Positions 53,145-61,498 of a stretch of 64,000 bases of DNA are shown here, piece after piece. This stretch comes from Phycisphaeraceae bacterium (lineage in GTDB: Bacteria > Planctomycetota > Phycisphaerae > Phycisphaerales > UBA1924): NCBI GenBank assembly GCA_019636655.1, contig JAHBXB010000002.1:995043-1059042 (forward strand), given 5' to 3'. How positions within the stretch are numbered: position 1 is the first letter of the stretch; every line of letters starts with the position of its first letter. Both the position numbers and the translations under genes were made by a program. Below the pieces are notes generated by a model. That model worked only from the letters and a program-made list of their open reading frames with translations, searched no databases and was not told where the DNA came from.

Positions 53145-55004
53145 ATGCCGGTCTTCCTGCGTTATCTGCTGCGCCTGGGCCCCACCAACCCCATCGCGGT
53201 GCGCCTGGTCCAGGGCGGCTCGCGCCGGACGCGGCACTTCTACATCCGGGCCGCCTACCTCGGGGTGCTGATCGCGGTCCTCTTATATGCCCTGCTGCTC
53301 CGCGCCTCGGGGAGCCTTGATTACCGCTCCCTCGCCGCGGCCGGTGCGTTTTCGTTCACGTTCGTTGCCTACCTGCAGATCGCTCTCATCGCGATCCTCG
53401 CCCCCGTCTTCATGGCCGGCGCGATCGCGCAGGAGGCGAGCCCGCGTACCTGGGACATCCTGCTCACCACCCCCCTCTCCGCCACGCAGGTGGTCCTGGG
53501 CAACCTGCTCGGGCGCCTGTTCTTCATCCTGGCCCTTCTCTTTTCCTCCCTCCCGCTCTTCGCCGTGACGCAGTACTTCGGCGGCGTGCCGGGCTCATCC
53601 ATCTTCACGTCGTACCTCATCGCGGCGTGCGCCGCGACGTTCGTCGCCGCCGCCGCGGTCGCCCTCTCGGTCAGCCGGCTGGTCGGCAAGCGGGCGGTCT
53701 TCACGTTCTACGTCTCGATCGTGTCGTTCCTTGCGGTCACGTTCGCGATCGACCGCGTCGTCACCGCGGGGGGCGTGACGTACATGACGGCGATCAACCC
53801 CTTCCTCGCCCTCAACGCCCTGCTGGACCCCACCGGCTACCCCGCCGCCCAGGAGGGGTCGGTCGGCGGCCTGGCCCCGTTCATGCTGGAGGCCCCGGTC
53901 CGGGCGTTCTGCACGATCAGCGCCGGCCTCAGCGTCGCCCTCATCCTTGCCTCCATCTTGACGGTCCGCGCCGGCGGGCTCTCAACCTTCACTTCGGGCG
54001 CGAGCGGCGTGCCGTGGTACCGCAGCATGTTCGGCCTCGCTGCGAAGGGCGCCGAGCACCGGGCGCCGCGCAGCGTCTGGAACAACCCGATCATCTGGCG
54101 CGAGGCCGCCGCGAGGAACGCAACGCTCGGCCGCATGGTGGCCCGGTGGTCGTTCATCGCCATCGGCCTGCTCTTTGCCGTGGGCGTGGTCGTGTACTAC
54201 CACACGGGGGCGATCTCCTCGATCACGTTCCGCCTGATCATCCTCTACGCAAGCGTCGGCGAGATCGCCGTGGTCTCACTCGTAGCGGTCAATATGGCCG
54301 CCACCAGCGTCACCCGCGAGCGGGAGGACGGCACGCTCGACCTGCTCCTCACCACTCCCATTACTCCCGGCGCGTACCTCGCCGGCAAACTCTCGGGCAT
54401 GATCGCGTACCTCCTCCCGCTCCTGGCCGTTCCGGTCGGTACGCTCGCCCTCGCAGGTCTGTACACCGGGGGGGTGCTGGGCGGGCTCTGGCAGCGGAGC
54501 AGCGCGGGCGGCCCGGGCGTAACGATCCCCGCCACGGTGCCCGGCACGACCATCGTCTACCAGATTCCCGTGGTTCTTCCCGAGGCGTTCCTGGTGGTCG
54601 CGCTCGTCTCCGTCCCGTTCATCGCGTTCTGCGTGATGGTCGGTCTTCAGTGGTCTCTCAAGTCCAAGGGATCGCTCTCCTCGGTCGTCGCCACCGTCGG
54701 CGTCGTGGGCGTGATCGCGGGGATTGTCGGGCTCTGCTCCTGGCACGCGGGCCAGCAGGTTCCGCTCATCGGCCCCGCTCTTGCGGCGCTCAGCCCGGTG
54801 ACGGCGGTCTTCGCCGTGGTCGAGCCCGAGAGCGCCCTGTACGTCACGCTGGTCGCCCAGTCCGGCCCGTCGACCGCCCGCGGCGGGCTGCTCATCGGCG
54901 CCCTCGTCGCCGCCGCGCTCTACTGCGCGATCGTGTACGGCATCCGGGCCAACATGGTGCGTACGTTCGACTTCACGGTCCGCAAACTCGCGGGCACGAA
55001 GTAG
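53145..55004 (+). CDS. ABC-2 type transporter permease with two homologous halves
   Basis: A 619-residue integral membrane protein with about twelve hydrophobic helices. Two copies of the ABC-2 loop motif are visible: EASPRTWDILLTTPLS in the first half and EREDGTLDLLLTTPITPG in the second, each followed by GNLLGRL or GKLSGMI and a helix. This indicates an internal duplication, so one chain may act as the full channel pair. The ATP-binding subunit is not adjacent. I chose the ATG leading into PVFLRYLLRLGPTNP; the upstream extension is Pro/Gly-rich and unlikely. Confidence 0.85.
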   Translation: MPVFLRYLLRLGPTNPIAVRLVQGGSRRTRHFYIRAAYLGVLIAVLLYALLLRASGSLDYRSLAAAGAFSFTFVAYLQIALIAILAPVFMAGAIAQEASPRTWDILLTTPLSATQVVLGNLLGRLFFILALLFSSLPLFAVTQYFGGVPGSSIFTSYLIAACAATFVAAAAVALSVSRLVGKRAVFTFYVSIVSFLAVTFAIDRVVTAGGVTYMTAINPFLALNALLDPTGYPAAQEGSVGGLAPFMLEAPVRAFCTISAGLSVALILASILTVRAGGLSTFTSGASGVPWYRSMFGLAAKGAEHRAPRSVWNNPIIWREAAARNATLGRMVARWSFIAIGLLFAVGVVVYYHTGAISSITFRLIILYASVGEIAVVSLVAVNMAATSVTREREDGTLDLLLTTPITPGAYLAGKLSGMIAYLLPLLAVPVGTLALAGLYTGGVLGGLWQRSSAGGPGVTIPATVPGTTIVYQIPVVLPEAFLVVALVSVPFIAFCVMVGLQWSLKSKGSLSSVVATVGVVGVIAGIVGLCSWHAGQQVPLIGPALAALSPVTAVFAVVEPESALYVTLVAQSGPSTARGGLLIGALVAAALYCAIVYGIRANMVRTFDFTVRKLAGTK

Positions 55005-55038
55005 AGCGGTCTCCCCGCCTCTCCTCCCGGCGGCACGC

Positions 55039-56574
55039 TTACTGCGCCGGCGTGCACCGCTTCATCGCCCACTCCCGCAGCGCCGCCACGCTCTCGGCCA
55101 TCGTCACCGAGAGCGGCGGCGATTCGGCGTACGCGCGCACCAGCGCCTCGCTCTCCAGCGTCCGATCCTCGCTCACGGCCTCGGTCAGCGCCGCGATGAT
55201 CCCTTGCTCGATCTCGGCCCCCGAGTAGCCCGCGGTCGCCGCGACCAGCCGAGCCAGGTCCAGCTTCTCGGGGTCCTGCGACCGCTTGGCCAGGTGGATA
55301 CGGAGCACCTGTTCCCGCGCCGCATCGCCCGGCAGGTCTACGAAGAAGATCTCGTCGAACCGCCCCTTGCGCAGCAGCTCCGGCGGGAGCGCCTCGATGT
55401 CGTTGGCCGTCGCGACCAGGAACACCGGTTCGGTCCGCTCCTGCATCCACGTCAGAAGCGAGCCGAAGAGCCGCTTGCTGAGCCCGCCATCGGTCGAGTG
55501 CGACGCGGCGGAGGCGAAGGCCTTCTCGATCTCGTCGATCCACAGCACCATTGGGGACATCGCTCCCGCCTGCTTGAGCGCCTCGCGCAGCCTCCGCTCG
55601 GATTCGCCCACGTACCGGTCGTACAGAGCCCCCGCGTCCAGCCGCAGCAGCGGCCGCTTCCACGCCGATGCGATTGCCTTCGCGCACAGGCTCTTGCCCG
55701 ATCCCTGCACACCCAGCAGCAGCACGCCCCGCGGCGGGCTCACTCCCATCGCCGCGCCCTCGCCCGCCGCGGCCTTCTCCCGCAGCCGCAGCCACCGCTT
55801 CAGGCGGTCCAGCCCGCCGATCTGCGACAGGTCCGAGGGCGTCTGGATGTACTCGAGCAGGCCGCCGCCCGCGATCATCCGTCGCTTGGACGCAAGGATC
55901 CCGTCGAGATCTCCGGCGTCGAACACGCGGTCCGTCGCCACCGTTTCGACCATCACCTGCCGGGCCTGCCTCCGGCTCAGGCCGCGGAGGTTCTTGATGA
56001 CCGTCGCGACCTCGGCGCGGGAGATGCTGACGCGGATCGGTCCGGATCGGTTCACGCCGCGGAGCGCCTCTTTCAGGATCTCCTCCAGCTCCGCTTCGCC
56101 GGGCATGGTGAGATCGAACCGCGTGGACTCGGCCTCCACCACCGCCGGCGCCTCTTCGCTGTGGTCGATCATCACCAGCGAGTTGTGGACGCCCAGGTCC
56201 CCCATTTCCCGCCAGCGGGCCACCAGTTCGCGCCAGGCCCGCAGGGTGCGGTCGTCCCGCAGGTGCGGGCCAAGGTCGAGCATCACCGCCAGCGTCGGAG
56301 TGTCGCGGAGACCCAGGCGATACAGGGCCGCGGCGGGGTTCTCCGAACCGGTCTCCTTCACGCGGCCCGCGACCAGCCCATCCTCCAGCCCGCGAACGCT
56401 CGACCAGAGCAGCAGTTCCCGGCCCGCATCGAGCGCCATGTCCCGCACCGCCCGCAGCGCCTCGTGCTCCTCGAAAGTCACGATCCGGATGCACCGGTGG
56501 TGGGCCCGGACCAGGGCGCCGAGCCGCGCGGCGTCTGATTCGAGGCGGTCCGGATCAGCGCGTTGGTCGGCCAT
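55039..56574 (-). CDS. AAA ATPase of the Ycf46-like group
   Basis: A 511-residue protein. The N-terminal 250 or so residues have a RecA-like non-catalytic fold (LGALVRAHHRCIRIVTFEE, LVMIDHSEEAP). The AAA module has Walker A GVQGSGKS (288-295), Walker B MVLWIDEIEKAF, the sensor 1 ATAND and the second region of homology ELLRKGRFDEIFFVDLP. The pattern fits Ycf46/classic AAA unfoldase-like proteins of unknown role. GGGAG nine bases before the ATG sets the start. Convergent with the ABC permease. Confidence 0.85.
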   Translation of the reverse strand: MADQRADPDRLESDAARLGALVRAHHRCIRIVTFEEHEALRAVRDMALDAGRELLLWSSVRGLEDGLVAGRVKETGSENPAAALYRLGLRDTPTLAVMLDLGPHLRDDRTLRAWRELVARWREMGDLGVHNSLVMIDHSEEAPAVVEAESTRFDLTMPGEAELEEILKEALRGVNRSGPIRVSISRAEVATVIKNLRGLSRRQARQVMVETVATDRVFDAGDLDGILASKRRMIAGGGLLEYIQTPSDLSQIGGLDRLKRWLRLREKAAAGEGAAMGVSPPRGVLLLGVQGSGKSLCAKAIASAWKRPLLRLDAGALYDRYVGESERRLREALKQAGAMSPMVLWIDEIEKAFASAASHSTDGGLSKRLFGSLLTWMQERTEPVFLVATANDIEALPPELLRKGRFDEIFFVDLPGDAAREQVLRIHLAKRSQDPEKLDLARLVAATAGYSGAEIEQGIIAALTEAVSEDRTLESEALVRAYAESPPLSVTMAESVAALREWAMKRCTPAQ

Positions 56575-56678
56575 GATCGCGATCTCCCTCGGCACACACG
56601 GGCGCCCGCTGCAGTCTATCGTGCGCTGCCCGATTCGGGCTGGACGCAACTTCGGCATCGTCGCGCCGTATCGCCTGC

Positions 56679-58412
56679 ATGGGACCATCCCCGCTTCCAT
56701 TCCTGCTCGCCGCCGCGGCGCTCGCCCTCGCCGGGGTGGCGGTCATCCTGTGGTGGCTGCTGCTCGCGGATCGGCGCGGACGCAGGCTGCGGCGGTGTCC
56801 CGGGTGCTGGTACGACCTTTCGGACACCCCCGGTCTGACCTGCCCCGAGTGCGGCCGCACGGCCAAATCCGAGCGGGCGACCCATCGGCGGCACCGGCGG
56901 CGCCGCTGGCTTGTTCTCGCGCTCGTGCTGCTTGCGGCGGCCCTGGCGCTCGCGCTGGTGCCGCGGGTGCGTGCCCGCGGCTGGTACGGCCTCGTCCCGA
57001 CCACAGCGCTCATCGCCGCGATCCCGTATGTGGATCCGCCGCCGAGCCACTTCCAGAACGAGTTGTATGAGCGGCTTGACGAGGGGCCCATTCCCATCTG
57101 GCAGCGTCGCTACCTCTTCGGTCGGTGTGATGCGGTGCTGCGTGAATCGCAGGACTCCAACACCCGGATCCATGCGCTGCGGGTCATCGAGCACATCGCC
57201 TGGCGCCACGGGCATTCGGGCCGGCCCACGCACGAGGCCTCCGAAGCGGGTCCGATTCTGGCTCGCGTCATCGCCGAGGACTCCGCGGTCGCCGTCCGCG
57301 GCTTCGCCGCCGGCATCATCTCGACGTGCGAGGCTGAGCCAGCGGTCGCTGTTCCGGCGCTGGCGAGGTGCGTGGAGTCGGATCCGGACGGCTCCGTGCG
57401 GCGCAGCGCCGTCCGGTCGCTAACCCACTATCACGAGCACGCCGCCGCGGCGGTTCCCGCCGTGCTCGCGTGCATAGCGTTTCAAGGTACGCCGTACCTC
57501 GAGCGCGACGCCACCGCCCTGCTCGGCCGGATCGGTCCTGATCCTGGCGGTGCCGCTCTCGCGGCGCTCCGCTCGCGGCTTGGCAGCGAAGATGCTGAAG
57601 TTCGGGGCGCCGCGGCGACCGCGATCGGCCGGTTCGCGGGCGAGGGTCGGCCGGCCATTCCGGATCTCGTGGCGGCGCTGCGCGATCCCGACTCCGGCGT
57701 CCGCAAGTTCAGCGCCCAGGCCCTGGAGAAGGTTGGTGAGGCGGATCTGCGGGTCATCGAGGCGCTGCTCGACACGCTCTATGACGGAGCGGATCACGTG
57801 CGGTACCAGGCGCTGATCTCGCTGCTGGTGCTCACCCGCGGTGAGCCACCGGCTCTTGACCGAATCGCTACGCGGATGGACACCTGGCAACCGTCGGCCT
57901 CACGGGCCGGCGTGCTGCTGGCTCATGGCGCCGGCGCGCGGGTGGCGGGGCTCGAGCGTTACGTGGCCGATTCGCTCCGCGAGGCAGATACCAGCAACCC
58001 ACGCGCTTGGGAGGCGCGGTTCGACAGTTTCAAGTTTCTTTGCGAAGTGGGCTACGCGGACACCTCGCTGCTGGGGCTTATCGAACCGCGCACACGCGAC
58101 CCGGTCGATCGGGTGCAGGTCTGGGCCGTGCTGCTGACCGCCCAACTCCAAGGCGATCGCGTCGCGGCGGTCCCGCGGCTGGTCGAGATCATCCGGCGCA
58201 ACCTGAACCCCGCGAAGTTCTATCCGCGTGGCGACGCGGCCGAGGCCCTGGCCCTCATCGGGCCGCCCGCCGCGGCGGCTGATCCAGAGGTGATCGGGCT
58301 GCTCGAATCGATGCTCAAGGAAGACGCGTGGCACTCGCGCGAGGGCGCCCGCAAGGCCCTTCGCGCGATCACCGGTCGGGACTACGGTCAGCCCGGCGAA
58401 CCGGAGCCCTAG
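56679..58412 (+). CDS. Zinc-ribbon membrane protein with HEAT-like repeats
   Basis: The 577-residue product has two membrane helices (about 7-28 and 77-95) flanking a zinc ribbon CPGCWYDLSD ... CPECG (about 40-58). The rest is a run of HEAT/PBS-lyase-like helical repeats (AVAVRGFAAGIIS, GSVRRSAVRSL, AEVRGAAATAIGRFA, SGVRKFSAQALEKVG, REGARKALRAI), a scaffold for protein contacts. It is the third zinc-ribbon membrane protein in the window. The stop overlaps the convergent rpoN stop by 4 bases. Function unknown. Confidence 0.8.
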   Translation: MGPSPLPFLLAAAALALAGVAVILWWLLLADRRGRRLRRCPGCWYDLSDTPGLTCPECGRTAKSERATHRRHRRRRWLVLALVLLAAALALALVPRVRARGWYGLVPTTALIAAIPYVDPPPSHFQNELYERLDEGPIPIWQRRYLFGRCDAVLRESQDSNTRIHALRVIEHIAWRHGHSGRPTHEASEAGPILARVIAEDSAVAVRGFAAGIISTCEAEPAVAVPALARCVESDPDGSVRRSAVRSLTHYHEHAAAAVPAVLACIAFQGTPYLERDATALLGRIGPDPGGAALAALRSRLGSEDAEVRGAAATAIGRFAGEGRPAIPDLVAALRDPDSGVRKFSAQALEKVGEADLRVIEALLDTLYDGADHVRYQALISLLVLTRGEPPALDRIATRMDTWQPSASRAGVLLAHGAGARVAGLERYVADSLREADTSNPRAWEARFDSFKFLCEVGYADTSLLGLIEPRTRDPVDRVQVWAVLLTAQLQGDRVAAVPRLVEIIRRNLNPAKFYPRGDAAEALALIGPPAAAADPEVIGLLESMLKEDAWHSREGARKALRAITGRDYGQPGEPEP

Positions 58413-59995
58413 AACACCTTGCGCAGGCGGGCGCTGGGGATCCCCAGTTGATCGCGGTACTTCGCCACCGTCCGGCGCGCGATCTCGATGCCCCGCTTCT
58501 TGACCTCTTCGGCCAGGGCCTCGTCCGAAAGCGGGCTCTTCTTGTCCTCCGCGTCGATGACCTCCTTGAGCGCGGCCTTCACCGCGTCCCACGAGACCTC
58601 CTCGCCGCTCTCGGTCTGCGTGCCGCCCGTGAAGAAGCCGCGGAGCGGGACCACGCCCCGCGGCGTCATCAGGTGCTTCTCGGCCACGGCTCTCGACACC
58701 GTCGCCACGTGCACGCCGAGTTGCTCGGCCACCTGCGTCATCGGCAGCGGCCGCAGGCTCTGGGGCCCGAAGTCGAAGTAGTCGCGCTGGGCATCCACGA
58801 CGACGCTGATCACCCGTAGCAGGGTCCGCTTGCGCTGCTCCACCGCGTCGATCAGCCACGAGGCGTTCGAGAGGTTCTTGCGGAGGAACTCCTTGGTCTC
58901 CTTGGGGGCCTCGCGTTCCTTCGCGAGCTTTGCGTATTCCTGGTTGATCCGCAGGGCGGGCAGGCGCGTCTCGTTGAGGTAGGCGATGTAGCGGTCCTGT
59001 TCCTCGTCGTACTCGACGATCGCGTCCGGGATCAGCAGGCTCGGCGATTCTGGAGCGAGCCGCCGGCCCGGCGCCAGGCTCAGCACGCCCATCCGCTCCA
59101 CCGCCCGCTTCACCTCGTCGATCGACAGTCCCGTCTTCTCCGAGATCTTCGGGAGACGGTTCTGGGCCAGATCGTCCAGGTGATCCGCGATGAGCCTGCG
59201 CACCACCGCCCACTCCGCCGCGCGGGTCGGGCTTTGCTCGACCATCGCGTCCACCTGCAGGAGCAGGCACTCCCGGACGTCCCGGGCCCCGATCCCCGCC
59301 GGCTCGAGCAGCAGTTGCACCGCTGTCAGCGCCCGCTCCATCTGCTCCGGAGTAGGCGGGCCGCCGGCCTCCGCATCGCGTGAAGCGAGCGACGGCGTCT
59401 TGTCCACGACGGATTCCAGGGGGGTTCGCAGGTAGCCGTCGTCCTCGATGAACCCGATGATCGCCTCGCCTAAGTCCCGCAGCGACTCGTCCACCTCGCT
59501 CATCCGCCACTGCTCGACGAGCTGCTCGGTCATCGACGCGGCGCGGGCGGCGGTGTTCGCCATCGCATCGGACTTGGCGTCGCGTTCCCCATCCAGCCGC
59601 GCCGAGGCGTGCTGCGGGAGGAAGTCTTCGCGGCGGTCCGACGGCGTTAGAGCGGGCGGGGCCTCGTCCTGCCACAGTTCCGGGTTCGCCTCGCCGAAGG
59701 AATCGAGCCGCTCGAAGTCCTCGTTCCCGGCAGAGTCTCCCAGTTCGAGCGGCCGCTCGTTCTCGATCGCGTCCAGGTCGGCCTCATTGGGGCCATCCGC
59801 CGGGGCGTCCGCCCCCTCGACGATCTCGGCGCCCGGTTCGACCGCCTCCAGCGTCGGGTTGGCTTCGAGTTCCTGCTCGATCCGTTCCTCCAGCTGCAGG
59901 AGCGGCATCTGGAGGATCTCCATCGACTGGATCATCCTCGGCGCCAGCTTCATCTGCTGGCTCATCCGCATGTGCTGTGAGGTATCGAAACGCAT
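58409..59995 (-). CDS. rpoN: RNA polymerase sigma-54 factor
   Basis: A 528-residue sigma-54 with the Gln/Leu-rich activator-interacting region at the start (QHMRMSQQMKLAPRMIQSME), an acidic region II, the core-binding domain, the HTH (MTQVAEQLGVHVATVSRAV) and the RpoN box ARRTVAKYR at residues 506-514. It directs transcription from -24/-12 promoters with AAA activators; no convincing -24/-12 site was found in the window. A strong AAGGAGG lies 13 bases upstream of the ATG. It follows recR by 55 bases and may share its transcript. Confidence 0.94.
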   Translation of the reverse strand: MRFDTSQHMRMSQQMKLAPRMIQSMEILQMPLLQLEERIEQELEANPTLEAVEPGAEIVEGADAPADGPNEADLDAIENERPLELGDSAGNEDFERLDSFGEANPELWQDEAPPALTPSDRREDFLPQHASARLDGERDAKSDAMANTAARAASMTEQLVEQWRMSEVDESLRDLGEAIIGFIEDDGYLRTPLESVVDKTPSLASRDAEAGGPPTPEQMERALTAVQLLLEPAGIGARDVRECLLLQVDAMVEQSPTRAAEWAVVRRLIADHLDDLAQNRLPKISEKTGLSIDEVKRAVERMGVLSLAPGRRLAPESPSLLIPDAIVEYDEEQDRYIAYLNETRLPALRINQEYAKLAKEREAPKETKEFLRKNLSNASWLIDAVEQRKRTLLRVISVVVDAQRDYFDFGPQSLRPLPMTQVAEQLGVHVATVSRAVAEKHLMTPRGVVPLRGFFTGGTQTESGEEVSWDAVKAALKEVIDAEDKKSPLSDEALAEEVKKRGIEIARRTVAKYRDQLGIPSARLRKVF

Positions 59996-60050
59996 CGGGA
60001 ACTGTCCACCTCCTTGCAGCCCTTCCCCCGGGCCCTGCACAGACCACATG

Positions 60051-60785
60051 TCACATCGGCCGTCGGCCCTCGATCGCATCCGCCAGCACGGCCTTGTTCG
60101 CGAACTCCAACTGCGACCCGGTCGGCAGGCCACGGGCCAGCCGCGTGACTTTCACCGCCCGCTTGCCAAGTTCCTCGGCCAGGTACAGGGCCGTTCCATC
60201 GGCCTCCAGGGTCGGGTTGAGCCCGAGGATCACCTCGCGGACCGCCACGCCGCCGCAGTTGATGCCCGGCTCGTCGATGCGCCGCAGCAAGTCGGCGACC
60301 GTGAGATCGCCGGGCCCCACGCCGTCCATCGGGCTCATCCGTCCCATGAGCACGTGGTACACGCCGCGGTACATCCCCGTCTGCTCCAGCGAGATCAGGT
60401 CCTTCGGCTGCTCGACGACCATGACCAGCCCGGCATCGCGGGCCCGGGCGGCGCCCGCCGCGGCGGCGCAGATGCCGCACAGGCCGCGATCCGCATCGCC
60501 CTCCGCATCCGCCAGGTTGAAGCACACCGCGCAGTGACGCACACGCAGCTTGACGTCCTCGATCGCACGGGACAGGGCCAGCGCCTCGGGCTTGTCGGCC
60601 TTCAGGACGTGGAACGCCAGGCGCTCGGCGCTGCGGCGACCGATCCCCGGCAGCCGCGCGAACTCCTCGATCAGCCGCTCCACGGTCCCGGGATAGGCCG
60701 TCGCCGCGGGCTTGCCGCTGCCGCCCGAGCGCACCAGGATCGGGGAGTCCCCGCCGGATTCGGGTTTGGCATCAGGCTTGCTCAC
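60051..60785 (-). CDS. recR: Recombination mediator protein RecR
   Basis: Part of the RecFOR path that loads RecA on gapped DNA. The 244-residue protein has the helix-hairpin-helix LPGIGRRSAERLAFH (45-59), a C4 zinc finger C85-x2-C88 ... C103-x2-C106, and the Toprim segment LVMVVEQPKDL through EVILGLNPTLEADGTALYL. An N-terminal extension of about 30 residues, Gly/Ser-rich, precedes the usual start; the GTG chosen keeps it. Divergent from the phosphatase gene by only 32 bases. Confidence 0.93.
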   Translation of the reverse strand: MSKPDAKPESGGDSPILVRSGGSGKPAATAYPGTVERLIEEFARLPGIGRRSAERLAFHVLKADKPEALALSRAIEDVKLRVRHCAVCFNLADAEGDADRGLCGICAAAAGAARARDAGLVMVVEQPKDLISLEQTGMYRGVYHVLMGRMSPMDGVGPGDLTVADLLRRIDEPGINCGGVAVREVILGLNPTLEADGTALYLAEELGKRAVKVTRLARGLPTGSQLEFANKAVLADAIEGRRPM

Positions 60786-60817
60786 GCGCTCATCCTACCC
60801 CCGTACTATGTGGCTCG

Positions 60818-61486
60818 ATGCCGAGCCCAGCTCCACAGACCGCCGCGTCCCCGCCCTCGCCTCCGGCCCGGCGTCCCGGGTGGGTGAGGTGGGTTGTCGT
60901 GGCTGTCGTGATCGCCGCCGCGTGGGTCTTCTTTGACGCGTTTGTACGCGACAACGTGTTCCCCAAGAACTTCGCCGTGGTCGAGGAGAACCAGATCTAT
61001 CGCTCCGCCGCCCTGACGCCCGCGGCGACCCGCAAGGTCCACGACCAGTACCACATCAAGACCATCATCGACCTGGGCGCGTACGACAAGGATCCCGAGG
61101 GCGAGCGCCTCGCCCAGCGCACCGCCGAGGCCCTGGGCATCACGCGGCATGTCTTCCGCCTCGAGGGCGACGGCACCGGAAACCCGAACTACTACGTCCT
61201 TGCCGAGCGGCTGCTCGAGGACCCGGACAACCGGCCGGTCCTTGTCCATTGCTCCGCCGGAGCCCAGCGCACCACGGCGTGCATCGCTCTTCACCAGTAC
61301 ATCAGCGAGGGCAAGCCGTGGATCGACGAACTCCCCAGGGCCCGCCGGTTCGGGCACGATCCCGGCCGTAATCCGAGGCTGAAGCCGTACCTGGAGCAGT
61401 GGGCGGAGAAGATCAAGGCGGCGGTACTCTCGGGCGGATCCGTCGCCGGCGCCGACCCGCTCCCGTCGCCGCCGACCCGACCGTAA
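60818..61486 (+). CDS. Membrane-anchored Cys-based (dual-specificity/tyrosine-type) phosphatase
   Basis: A 222-residue protein with a Pro-rich start, one transmembrane helix (about 23-42) and a phosphatase domain. The P-loop is VHCSAGAQRT with Cys145 and Arg151, the CX5R signature. IYRSAALTP and IIDLGAYDKD before it are typical of the bacterial dual-specificity/DSP-like group. Substrates could be phosphotyrosine proteins, lipids or sugars. It begins 32 bases from recR and is followed after 12 bases by the glycosyltransferase, suggesting a two-gene envelope operon. Confidence 0.85.
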   Translation: MPSPAPQTAASPPSPPARRPGWVRWVVVAVVIAAAWVFFDAFVRDNVFPKNFAVVEENQIYRSAALTPAATRKVHDQYHIKTIIDLGAYDKDPEGERLAQRTAEALGITRHVFRLEGDGTGNPNYYVLAERLLEDPDNRPVLVHCSAGAQRTTACIALHQYISEGKPWIDELPRARRFGHDPGRNPRLKPYLEQWAEKIKAAVLSGGSVAGADPLPSPPTRP

Positions 61487-61498
61487 CATCATCCTCCG

